Of a stretch of DNA of 64,000 nucleotides, positions 23,601-35,600 are shown in pieces. Origin of the DNA: Diphasiastrum complanatum (Eukaryota > Streptophyta > Lycopodiopsida > Lycopodiales > Lycopodiaceae); the NCBI GenBank assembly GCA_029204225.1, contig CM055107.1, forward strand, positions 42,220,007 through 42,284,006, read 5' to 3'. Below the pieces are notes generated by a model. That model ran no database searches, was not told the DNA's origin, and saw nothing but the letters and a program-made list of their open reading frames with translations. How positions within the stretch are numbered: position 1 is the first letter of the stretch; each line of letters begins with the position of its first letter. The translations under genes and the position numbers were made by a program.

Positions 23601-26600
23601 TTGGAAGACGCTATTAGAGCTTCGGCGGTACCTTTCACATAAAATCGGTATGAACCTTTCAACTGCTTATACATATATTCATGTTATATTTACAATAGAG
23701 ATTTTACAAGTTTAAAAGGCAAACTAGCCTTTGACGTGCATTGCTGCTTGCAAATGCCCAGCCTGGTAGGGAGCGATCCAACAGGCAGCCAGTGATCTGT
23801 AGCAGCAACTCAGATCTGATTCCAACTCAGCTCAGTGATCCGATCCTGATCTGATTCCAGCCAGCGAACTATTTCCAACAGCAGTTCAGCCCAGCGATCT
23901 GTTTCCAACAGCAGTAGACAGATCTGTAATAGACAGCCAGCGATCAGCTAGTTTCAGGTTCAACGACCCACTAGGGGATCAGCGAACAGCCTGTAAATTT
24001 TCTCCTTGAAGATCCGTGTTGTCCTCCTGACAACGCCGACTCCACATGCAGCTTCAGCTGCTCCAAAAAATCTGGTTGAAACTGTGCAAACAATTCTTCT
24101 CTGAACAAAGAAACGTGTTTGAAACGCCCCGTTTGAAATGGCCCGTTTCGAAACGTGTTTCTTACGTTCGAAATGACTGCTAACAAAACGCAATTTTTTT
24201 TGACCGAGGAAAGCCACCATACACAGTTTCTCCTCTTGAAATTGCATTCTCTAGAGCATTCTCATGAAATTGGATGTATCTACTTGGTACTAGTCTTTCT
24301 ATGACATGTCTAAACCCCAAAAAAACCCATTAAAACACATTTTCAAAAAAAAAAAAACCCTAAAAAAATTTCCCGTTTCGAACCTGAACCACCCGTTTCA
24401 AATGTGTTTCAAACCCGTTTCGAAACAACGTACGAAACGGACCCATGAAACATTGGACTAAGGGCATAAATCTACTCCTGTACACAACTTAGAACATGCT
24501 ACAAAGACAGATTGTTCGTTCCTCTACTTTCTTGATATTCCAATCATCATCTGTTCGTTTGGAGCCCAAGACGGCATGTCTGGAGCAGGCTAGGCAGCGT
24601 TCTGAAGAAAAATCTCTTTTTCTTTTATAGATCAGTTTAGTTTGTACTTGCAATCAAGGACAGAATTTTCTTTAGTCTTTCCATGTCTGCAATAGTAGTC
24701 GTTTTGTTGTAAGGTAAGCGTACTGTTAGAAGCTGTTTTGTAACTATTTGCAAAGGTGGTATAATCTTGGCTTGGTAGTAACTTGCCAGCTGAATAGAAT
24801 CAGTGCACCCAAGTTGGTAATGCACAAGAAAACATACCTTTTTCAGAAAGGTAGTTTGCTTTCATATGCTATTTGAACTTGATTTTGCAGCTGAGAGTAG
24901 AATCTTTTTGTAGGCCTTCCGTACAAATCAAATTTGTGATTTTTATGATCATTATTGTGTTAAGAAAATTTGTAATTAATCTTGTAAAAGTGCGTACATT
25001 GTCACTTTCTATCAATATAATATCACGCTAGAGGAGGATGATTAGGAATTTTCATGTATTCAGCCAATAGCAAAATGAAATTGGTGCACCTGATGTGTCA
25101 TGTTTTAGAAACTTCAAATGACCTGTTTTTTATTGGGTCTATTGTCAGCAAATGCAAGCATGGGACATGGTGGGGCAGGGTGGTGGAAAGAGCATTTTGA
25201 GGTAGCTGATGAAGATGGAGATGATGCATTGAATCAAACAGAATTTCACAAGTAATGCTCATGAACTTTTGGACGAAGTGGTAATGAATATGCTATTGGA
25301 GAAATTTTTTTGTACTGATGTATGACATCCAAGTTTGGTGGTTATGTGCTAATGCGTTTTGACATGGATTACAGTTTTCTGCATCCTGAAGACAGCAATA
25401 GTACAAAATTACACCAATGGCTACGGCAGCAAGAAATCAGGTAAGTGAAGATTTGGACGTCTCATCTATTATGTTGGTTATTATACGCATAGCATCTGTG
25501 TATGTCAGGGTTTGAACCTTTATAGCTAGTCTACTTTGTGAAAATTATTGCTTTCACCCTTCGGCTTCTACTTCAGTTTGAGTTGGTATATGAATTATCT
25601 CCATTCAAAGCAAGGGATGCATTGGCTGATAATCCTTTCTGCTATACGTTTCTTATATCACATTGCAATCTCCTACTAAATTGTGCCACGCGTGATGTGG
25701 TGGTGTAGCACGCTTGCATTGGGCTTGCCCACCCAACTTCAATCCCCTTCTTGCATGTTTGCAGCCAAAAGGCTTGTTTAAGTTAAAACAATGTCCAATG
25801 GATTATACTACATGAATCTCAATAATTCTTATAAGGGTAGTCACAGATGCCTCAAAACGAAATGTAGTAGAGACTTCTATTGAGGACTCGAGATCGATAA
25901 ACCAATGAACCGTGGAATGCACGCAAGCTATCTTTACTTATACTAGTTTGAAGGACCTTAGGGGAACCTTCTAGGAAGTCATCAATCAGGGTTACTGGAT
26001 GCCAAGAGGATTTGCGTGTTACCATGTTATGTACCATAACGATACGCCCTTCAGTGACGGCCTCGCAAGGGGCATGACGCAGGACTGGAGTTATCGACAT
26101 GTCTAGGTGCCGCGCGTCACCATCCTAGGTGGTCACGCGTCGCCGGCAGGACCGTGCTTGATGGGACCCACTGTGCTATGCCTATATAGTGGTGGGGTTT
26201 CCCTCTTTCCATTCACTCAGTCTACCCAGGAGTTGGTGGATGGAGAGCACGTGCATTAGCCAGGATGTATCTCCGGGCCAGGAGATGTGTGCTAGGGAGA
26301 GCCGAGTACGATGACTGGTGGGGGGTGGTTGGTTGTGACCCTACGGGCGGAGGCTAAGATTCGGGCTATGTCCCAATCTCGACAAGCTCTCCTCAACCCG
26401 ACGTTTACTCCGGAATTTTTTACCGGAGAGAAAAAGGACAGACACCAAGATGTGGTGTTAGCATGGTTAGATTGTTGGACGTGGCATTTCTCCATGCACG
26501 ATCTACTTGATAGCTCGCGTATTTCGACGACCATCATGTTTTTACGCGGTAAGGCGATCTTAAAGACCGAGCTACAGTCCCAACCACTTGGGATGATTTT

Positions 26601-29600
26601 CAGGTAGCCTTTAAGGCGGCCTTTATGCCTGTCCTAAACGATTTTGAATATTATCGTCGATTTGCTACATTGCAAATGGGGACGAAGCCCTTGGACGTCT
26701 ACTTACAAGACTTCCAAGAGGCTGCTTTGCGGTTTTTTAACAGCATAGACGGGGTACTCCTTAAGTTGCATTTCATCTTGGGCTTGCCCAAGGAATATTA
26801 GTTGGAGGTACGCCGTAATCAGCCACAGTCCCTAGAGGATGCTGTGCGTCGGATTTTCGACGATACGCACACGATAACCCGCAAAGAGCAACCAAAGCCT
26901 GAAGCCAAAGACAAATCCTCTGCGGGCCCTTTTTTCAAAAAGGGCAAGGAGCGCATAGTCGGCGAAGCTTCTCCTTCGGGGAAGAAAAAGAAGCGCCCTC
27001 GGTTGGAGAGAGAGGACTTCGACAAGGCCAAAAGCGACGGGCTGTGTTTCTCCTGCATGGAGAGGGTGCACCTTTCCAAGGACTGCCCGAAGAGACGGAA
27101 GAAGGGTGGCCACTCCTTTAAGGCACCAGACAATTCTTCTATTTCATGTACTGATGTATCTTTTAAAGATGAAACAATTTGTATGAATTGTTGTTCTAAT
27201 ACTGCGGTGTTTGGACCTCACGACCTCATTCACATGAGTGGGTTTGTAGGCAGCCAACCTGTGAGTATTCTTTTTGACGACGGTTCTACGCATTATTTTA
27301 TTAATGCTAAGTTGATGCAGAAGCTGCAGCTGGCAACCACACCAAGTGACCACAAATACGTGGTTAGGATGGCAGCTGGTGGGGAGCAGCAGGTCTGCGA
27401 CCACTTTGTCCCCCACGTGCCGTTGAAGATTCAAGACTATGTAGATAGTTTGTCGTTTCATGTCATGAATCTAGATAAGGTGGATGTAATCCTAGGTAAA
27501 GAGTGGTTTTATGCTAGGAATGAGTCCTTAAACAAAGACTATGTATCTCGTTGTATTTCTTTCTTACATAATGACTCTTGGGTTTGTCTTAAAGGCGATG
27601 AGCCTGATCTACCTTTTGTAACCGCTCATGAAGCAAATCAATGTATTTTAAATTCTGAGTATTTTTCATATTTATGTTATCTGAAAGATGAATCTTACAT
27701 AGATGCTTTTAGTACTCATAATGTCAATGTTGATGTATCGCCTTTCTCTAAAGCATTGTCTTTTACTGATGATAATTTAGAATCTTCGCCTGAGGGCAAA
27801 ATCTTTAAGAGCTTAGGGAGGAATATAATGATATATTCCCTGAGCAGTTGCCTGAGGGTCTTCCCCCCTCACGGGGTGTAGACCATCACATAGATCTCCT
27901 TCCCGACGCTCCCCTGTATCACTTTTTCCCTACAGGATGAGCCCGAAGGAAGAAGATGAAGTTGCTAGTCAACTTAAGGAGTTGTTACGTAAAGGCCATA
28001 TTCGGCCTAGTAAATCCCCTTGGGGAGCTCCTGTTTTGCTAACCGGTAAGAAAGACGGTAGTATTCGTCTTTGTGTCAATTACAAAAAACTTAATAAAAT
28101 GACAATTAAGAACCGCTATCCCTTGCCTCGGATGGACGACTTAATGGACCGATTGAATGGTGCTAAGTATTTCACCAAATTGGACCTTAGGTCAGGATAC
28201 CATCAAATTAGAATACACGAGGGGGATGTTTCCAAAACTGGTTTTCGTACTAGATATGGCCATTACGTATTTTTAGTTCTACCCTTTGGTCTAACTAATG
28301 CCTCGGCAACCTTCCAACAGATGATGAACGATATTCTTCGTCCATATCTGGGGAAGTTTCTCGTGGTATTTTTAGATGACATACTGATCTACAGTAAGAC
28401 TCTTGAGGAGCACTAAGCGCATTTGCGTACAGTCTTAGATAATGTAAGGCAGGCAAAGCTTTATGCTAAGGAGTCTAAGTGTGAGTTCTTTCAAACTCGA
28501 CTCAAGTATTTGGGACATATCGTTTCCGATCGAGGTGTTGACATTGACTACGATAAGGTCCAGAAAGTTCGTGATTGGCCTATCTTGAAAACCATTAGGG
28601 AAGTAAAATCCTTTTTGGGCTTCACAGGGTTTTTCCATAAATTCATTAAAGACTATGCCTTAGTTGCATTGCCTCTAACGAATCTTCTTAAGGGAGTGAA
28701 GAAAGCCAAACGGAAAACTAAAAAGGGTAATAAGAAGAAGGCCGGAAGGCGTTCGAAGATCAGTCCTCCTGTCGTTTGGACTGATGAACTTAATCAAAGC
28801 TTTGAAGCTTTGAAGATGTTGGTATCTATAGCCCCTATCTTACACATAGTGGACCCTAGTGGATCTTTCTTAGTGGAAACAGACGCTAGTGACTATGCGG
28901 TACAAATGATCTAGTTCTATTGGAGGATTTAACTACTTTTGTACCCCATGAACCGGAAAGGATCATGGATACTCGACATCAGCTGAGAAATCGTTTGATT
29001 TTTGAACATCTGATTCGTTGGAAAGGTATGTCAGATGATGAGGACACCTGGGAGAAGGAGGATGATTTAAGACTTAGATTCCCTGGTTTCTTCCCATAGA
29101 AGGAAGTTTTTATGGGGGGGGGGGGAATGTTATGTACCATAACGGTACGCCCTTCAGTGACGGCCTCGCAAGGGGCATGACGCAGGACTGGAGTTATCGA
29201 CATGCCTAGGTGCCACGCGTCACCATCCTAGGTGGTCACGTGTCGCCGGCAAGACCGTGCTTGATGGGACCCACTGTGCTATGCCTATATAGTGGTGGGG
29301 TTTCCCTCTTTCCATTCACTCAGTCTACCTGGGAGTTGGTGGATAGAGAGCACGTGCATTAGCCAGGATGTATCTCCAGGCCAGGACATGTGTGCTAGGG
29401 AGAGCCGAGTGCGATGGCTGGTGGTATGGGACGCCAGTTATCGTAGGAGGCTTGATCGGGCATGATTGTGTTGATTGCTCCAGGGCATGGGGGTGGGTCG
29501 GTTGTGACCCTACGGTTGGGCGGTTACGGTGCGTCGTCACTGGTATGGGGTGTGCAGAACCTTCAAGGCAGTCGATGATCCTAGGGAGTTGTAACATACC

Positions 29601-32600
29601 ACTTGTTCATTGACCCAATACCACAAGACCAACTCATATGTCCAAAACTCTCCTTAACCACCAAGAACATAGCTCTCAAGGTTTGGCAATCAATGGAGGA
29701 GCTACCTATAACTGCTAACATAGGAAGCTAATTCAAATGCATCAACATATAAGACCTCAAAGAAGTGCACATTGGACATGCTACTGCAAAATGTTGATAT
29801 CATTTTGTGGATCACAAATATTGGATATGCTGAATGATTCGAAAAGCATAAACGTCGAAGTGTGGGTTGCAACAACACATGAAAGTTGTGTAGTTGGGAA
29901 TAGTTGCTGAAAGCTTGTTGAACTATACAAATGAGCCAAGAATGCCAAAGGAAGGTATGGTGATGAGCATTATAAGCGATGAGCTTCGTGACAATGTGGC
30001 TGCATAAAGATATATCCATGGTAGTTGTATGGCCCATGTGGCTGCATAAAGATATATCCATGGTAGTTGTATGGCCCAAACACCATTTATAGGCATCAAT
30101 ATGTGTAACATGGCCAAAGAATAGCATAAGAGAGTTGCGTAGTACAAGTGGAAATGCTATCTGTTGTACAAACGCATAACATCGTTGAAAAATAAAAGTA
30201 GCCCGAGCGTGATCGAATAGGATCATAAGGGATAGGACGTAAGAACCAGGAAGATGTGCCTATATAAATATTTTGCATGGTAGTGTAATGGTGTCTAGGT
30301 TCATTGTGATAGTAGATGTGGGATGCCAAAGTAGTCGTAGGGACCATGAACAACTTGTAGTAACATAACAAGCAAGACTAACATATATCTAGGACAAATA
30401 TACGTGATCCAATGCAATGGTGGGCACAATAAATGCCCAATAGTGAATTGCTCAAAATATATCCATCGTGGCCAAGATATTTGAATGGACCAAGAATGCC
30501 ATCTAAAAGGAGTAGGGAATGGACGAAGATTGCAAGTCATGTGCTGCACAAACAGATACTACTGCTTCCTAAAAAGCATTTTTTTGAACCAATGGACCAA
30601 AAATTCAGTGGAAGGCATCAACATATATCTGATGCCTCAAGCTTGGAAGAAAAATACTATTGCCAAATACCAGTAATTGAACTTTAATAATCTGTGCGAT
30701 AAGCTGCCACATATCAATAGATGAACACTGATGCCAAATACCGACAACAAAAAATGCCACCGTTTGCCCTAAAACTATATCATTCCATGGAAACTCTTCT
30801 GCCATTTATTGTTTAAGGATTTTGCTATCATGTATTAAAGTAACTATGCTATACACCAGGGAATAGATGCCATGCTGTGCCATGGAAATGAAATCCCCTT
30901 GTTTCCACTGCGCTACTTTGTTGGATTAAGACTGGCCAAAGGAGATGCAAGTATGAATAATATAAATTCCATATAGGATTGTGTCTGTAGTTGTATAGAC
31001 TAGTGATACCATAGAATAACAGATATAAATGGTTTTGAAGGTGTAAATATATTCTAAGCTATATGAGGGACCATAGAGGCCAAGCATCATAATGATTATC
31101 TTTTGAAAGGATGACCAAAAACTGTGAAAATGACTTCTCAAAAGGTCAAAAAATGGTTATGGAATCCTGACTTCTGGTGCCATTTTTGACATCATCTCCT
31201 TATAGCAATTGATGATAGGAAGCAATGGAACTGACATGAATGAGTTTTGATGACAAATGAAAAACTTATGGCTGAGAGCTTGTGAACGTCCTTTCTTGCT
31301 TTGTGATGCCTTTGTCTGATCAAAGATTTATTCTTAGGCTTTCTTCAACAAAATATTAAAAGATTCAACCAAAATGAAAATTTGATCAATGTAGGGAAAG
31401 TTAGAGGGGAATTTTTTTGAGGATTTTTTGCCACGAATTAAAGAAACCGAACAAAATGAAGAAAAATAAGAAAGTTTGCCCTCCCAGTTGCACAGGAAAG
31501 AGCTTTGATACCTAGTTATGAATACAATCATAGATATGATACCATGTAAGAACAACATCCTATAAATGATGAACAACAAGAATTGCAAATAAGTAACCTA
31601 CAATGAACTCTAGAGTAAAATTACGCTCAAACAGTCAAACCATAACAAGGGATGAACTTCCAATTCATGCCAAAGAGGGGCCCAAGCGCCCATAGCATAA
31701 GGCATAATGTAAAATAATAAGCCAAGGGCACTGATCCCAAAGTTAAGCTAGGTTCAGGATTTAGACACTCATCTAAATCAGGATTCACATTCTTGTCGAA
31801 ATCTTGCACCTGTAGATGATGAGGTGGTGATAGTGCACCAGAGCTTCTATACACACTTCTGCATTGTGTTAGTGATGCCATAGTGGCTCTTTGTGCTAGC
31901 TGTGTGAGCCTTTTTCTCCAGAAGGATTGATGTTCTGATTTGTCTGCATCCTTCTCTGATCGTGATGGTTAACTTTCTTTCAAACCTCAAAGGGAGAAGC
32001 GGATGTTAGGGCATGGGAGACAGTAATCTGAGTGTTTTGAGCTAGTTGGATAAGGTTTTGTGCCTTCTCATTAGTCTTGGTTCAGTTGCAGCCATGGCTA
32101 GTCTTGCTTGCTTTTAGCAAAACCTAGTCAGCAGCTCATGAAGGCTCTCAGTACCTACTAAAAATATCAACTGGCATATGAATTTTTTCACACGAAATAG
32201 ATGTGTGCAAGCATCCAGGAATAGCGTCAACAAGATACAGCTTTGTCAAAAAGAAAAGGTGCCACCATTTTGGAGTCAATTGCGTGTTAGATAGTCCACA
32301 ACTGAGCTTTTGGAAGCTGCCTTTGGTGACCATTCGGTCCAGAAAACTAATGCTAGGAGATGTATCAAGGATGGATTGCAATTATGGTTTCAACTAAATC
32401 CAATGTAAATGCCCCTTATCTCTCTACCAATTCCAGAACATTACTCTTACAGCCTTTTCCATCAGTGCTTCTCACTAATATTGGATGTTTATTTTACCAG
32501 TGTAACGATTCTAAATTTTCAGTTATCGTGGAGGCTTGTTTTATACTTGCTTGTTAAGTTAACTTAGTGAATATATACATTATCGTTGAGATTGTGATCA

Positions 32601-35600
32601 ATAAGTCAATGAAAGTCTTTAAGCATTGGACCAGCTTCAGGTTGGGTTGAAAAGAATATGCTAACACTTATTGAATGTTACTGTGGAGACTGCTAACAGT
32701 GATTGGATGTAAATGTAGAGACCGAGATGATGACAAAGATGGTAAGCTCAGCTTTTTGGAATTCGACCAGCACTTGTTTGATATTATTAGAGACCAGGGT
32801 GCGTACATAGGAAATCAAGCGCACACAGATGAAGGTGGAGAAAAACGGGGAAGACTTTCAAAGAGAAAATTTTCCGAACTTGACAAAAACAGTGACGGGT
32901 GAGTCCATCATATGCGGTATCTATTTTCAGAAAAAAATTCAAAGTTGCAGGTTTGTTGTAGTTCCTATTTCCACTGAAGCTAACTCCTCCATAGATAATG
33001 GTGGCTTTCTGTAAAAACAGATATTTGACTGAAGATGAATTGGAGCCAATCATGGATAAGTTGCATCCGGGGGAGTTATTTTATGCCAAACAGCAGGCGG
33101 AATACCTGATTCAACAGGTTTTTAATCTGAAGTTGTATAACCATTTTACTGGATCTTCCTAAATATTGCAAACATCTTCGTTTGTCTTTGATCAAGTAAG
33201 GAAGGTAAATTGTACTTTCCAAGGTATGATTAGGACAATTGAAGTTAGGAGCCAAACCGGCAAAATGAGAAGAGAGATGATAGAGTTTTAAAAGGAGGAC
33301 AACTTAACTGATTAAATGGGCTCACAAATGTCAATGCTATTTTTCAAAATAATGATGCTGATGGTTCTAATGATAAACATCAACTCTAACCCTGTTGCTG
33401 TGACTCTATGCTAATCTGAGCTACACAGCTATGCTTTGCTTCTGTATCTTTAAGTATGAGGCTCAACAACTCCCATAATGGTCCGTATTGTTATGGCAAA
33501 AATAGAAAGAACATTCAGATAACTAGAAGAGAGGAGTAATCCATTGATGAAATAATTCTAAAGGAATGACAGATGTAGATATTCACAAGAGTGCTCTTTT
33601 TATCTCAGCCTACACTCTCGTACTCTTAGCTATGGTAGTCTTAAAGCTAGTTGATAATCAATTAACTGATGAGAATGAGGCTCACTTGGCTATTTATAGT
33701 CATCAAGGCCCTCCACTTGACCTAATTAGGGATGGCCATCACCTTATTTTTGCCCAATAATAGTACTTTCAAGAGTGAAGGTCGAAATGATAATAGAAAA
33801 GTGTGGACTTAAGGCCAAATAACTATGTATAAATCTCCCCAATCTGCAAAAGTGCGTTTTCACGCTATTGGTGAAATAGTGACGTAGCTGAAAGTTGATG
33901 TTGCAAAATGAAAATATGGAAGCTGCAAAATGTAGATGCTGATATTTTGAAAATGAAGATATTGATGATTCATAAATTAAACGGCTGAAATGTAGGATTT
34001 CTTATCGTAAATGGAAAACAAGGGATGGATTTAACTTTGCAGCAAGCTAGAAGTGAAAAATTATGTCCATTTAATTGTGCCCAAGTACAAATCAAGATGC
34101 AAAAGAAAAAGTTGGTTTTGTTAGTGCCAAATTAGTTTGAAGCACATTCTGGACATCTATTTGGCATTACGTTATCATTTGACATCCAAATCTCATGGTT
34201 TGGCCCCTTGGGACCCACCATTTGTTATTGGCATTTGCAGATTATTGGGCTAGTCCGGTTGTGCTTCAGGGTTTGAGGCTCCAGTCTCTTTGTCTATAGC
34301 AACATGAGACAACACACTTCCAGTTTAGTTTAGGGTGTTTGTGTTTTAGGGGATTTGTAGGCACTTTTTAGGGTTTTTAGCATTTGATGAGTCTCTTTTT
34401 TAGGGTTAAGGAGCATTGGCCACAATGCCTAAGGGTAAAAGGAGTCTGTGGTAGGAGGTAGAGCTGATTGACACTGAGGACAGCCGCTGTGGCAGTTTTC
34501 GTGCTTTATTGTTGTCATTATTCAGGTCATGAGTTCTTGAGTACTTTGATTAGGTTGAGGGCTCATCTTATCGACACAACTAACAGCTGGCTGTTGGCAT
34601 ATGCGTCTACCACATGGTATTGGATGCAAATCAACAATGCATGATTGACACGTTTGGAGATGGCAGGGTTCCCAGCAACTACCTTTAGAGCTCGAGTAGC
34701 AATAGAGCTATCATGGCTAGCAAGTGTACCACTCGGCAACATATGCTTAACACAACTTAGGCAGGCCTTTATTCTAGCAGACAGCTAGCAACAGTTCCCA
34801 CCCCTAGCTTGCTTGAGAGGCCTAGGTGAGCACCCCCTTCCACCATGCCTTCCACTAGTTGGCCATTGACCTCTTCCCCATTGTCCATGGTATCCTCCTC
34901 TGTACCAGGGATTGGTGTTGACATGGTGAAAGGCAGACGTAGGCCATCTGCCAATGGCAAGGGTGGACAGTGGTTGAGAGTACTGCTGACTTCCCTTTCC
35001 AGGACTAGAGATGTTTCAATGTTGCTCTTCAACGACGAGCTGTTAGAATATGATTTTTTTTAATTTGTACGCGTATTAAATAGACATTTAAACTTAACAC
35101 GAATTTAATATATGTACAACATACCTATTGAGCTCTACTAATGTACATTAGACTACCACCATGCTTTAATTGATACATCGCATCTGTTGTTGCTATTGAT
35201 GAGTATTTCATTGATGAGTGGTACTTCATTTTTTTCAAAGTGTTTGTATGGTATTTAAAAAAAGTCGCTAATGAGAAATTTGAGATTCTTGGGCCTTCTA
35301 TTTAGTTCATACATTTCCTTGCAGAGTTTGCAGCACCCCCATCTAGATGGAGGCTATTTTTAGACTAATTATCTTATGGCAAAGAGTCATCTCCTTGGAG
35401 TCTTCAGATACTAGTATGGGCTGCTACCCATGGTTGGCACTTACCTCATCTCGAGCACCGTTTGAGGAGGGCTATCATCCTTCTTGGTACGCATAGGCCT
35501 CTGGACTCTTGGGCACATTTGGTATATCTATTTCTCACCTTCTTGACAGCTCACACTATTAGAGTGGTCTATATATATACAAAGCATATGTTCAACATTT

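Larger units (their letters stand above)
26025..29596 (+). mobile_element. Chromodomain Ty3/gypsy retrotransposon, internally deleted
   Basis: Bounded by a perfect 5-bp duplication TACCA (26,020-26,024 and 29,597-29,601). Both LTRs begin TGTTATGTACCATAAC; the 3' LTR ends GAGTTGTAACA. Order: 5' LTR, gag with zinc knuckle, protease, RT, start of RNase H, then directly a chromodomain, polypurine tract and 3' LTR. Two deletions have removed (1) the end of the 5' LTR with primer site and gag start and (2) the rest of RNase H and all of integrase except the chromodomain end. It sits in sense orientation in intron 3 of the EF-hand gene. Not autonomous. Confidence 0.95.

Noticed and set aside
26819-27133. 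Minus-strand frames opposite chromovirus gag
   Set aside because: Shadows of the gag frame, which carries the zinc knuckle.
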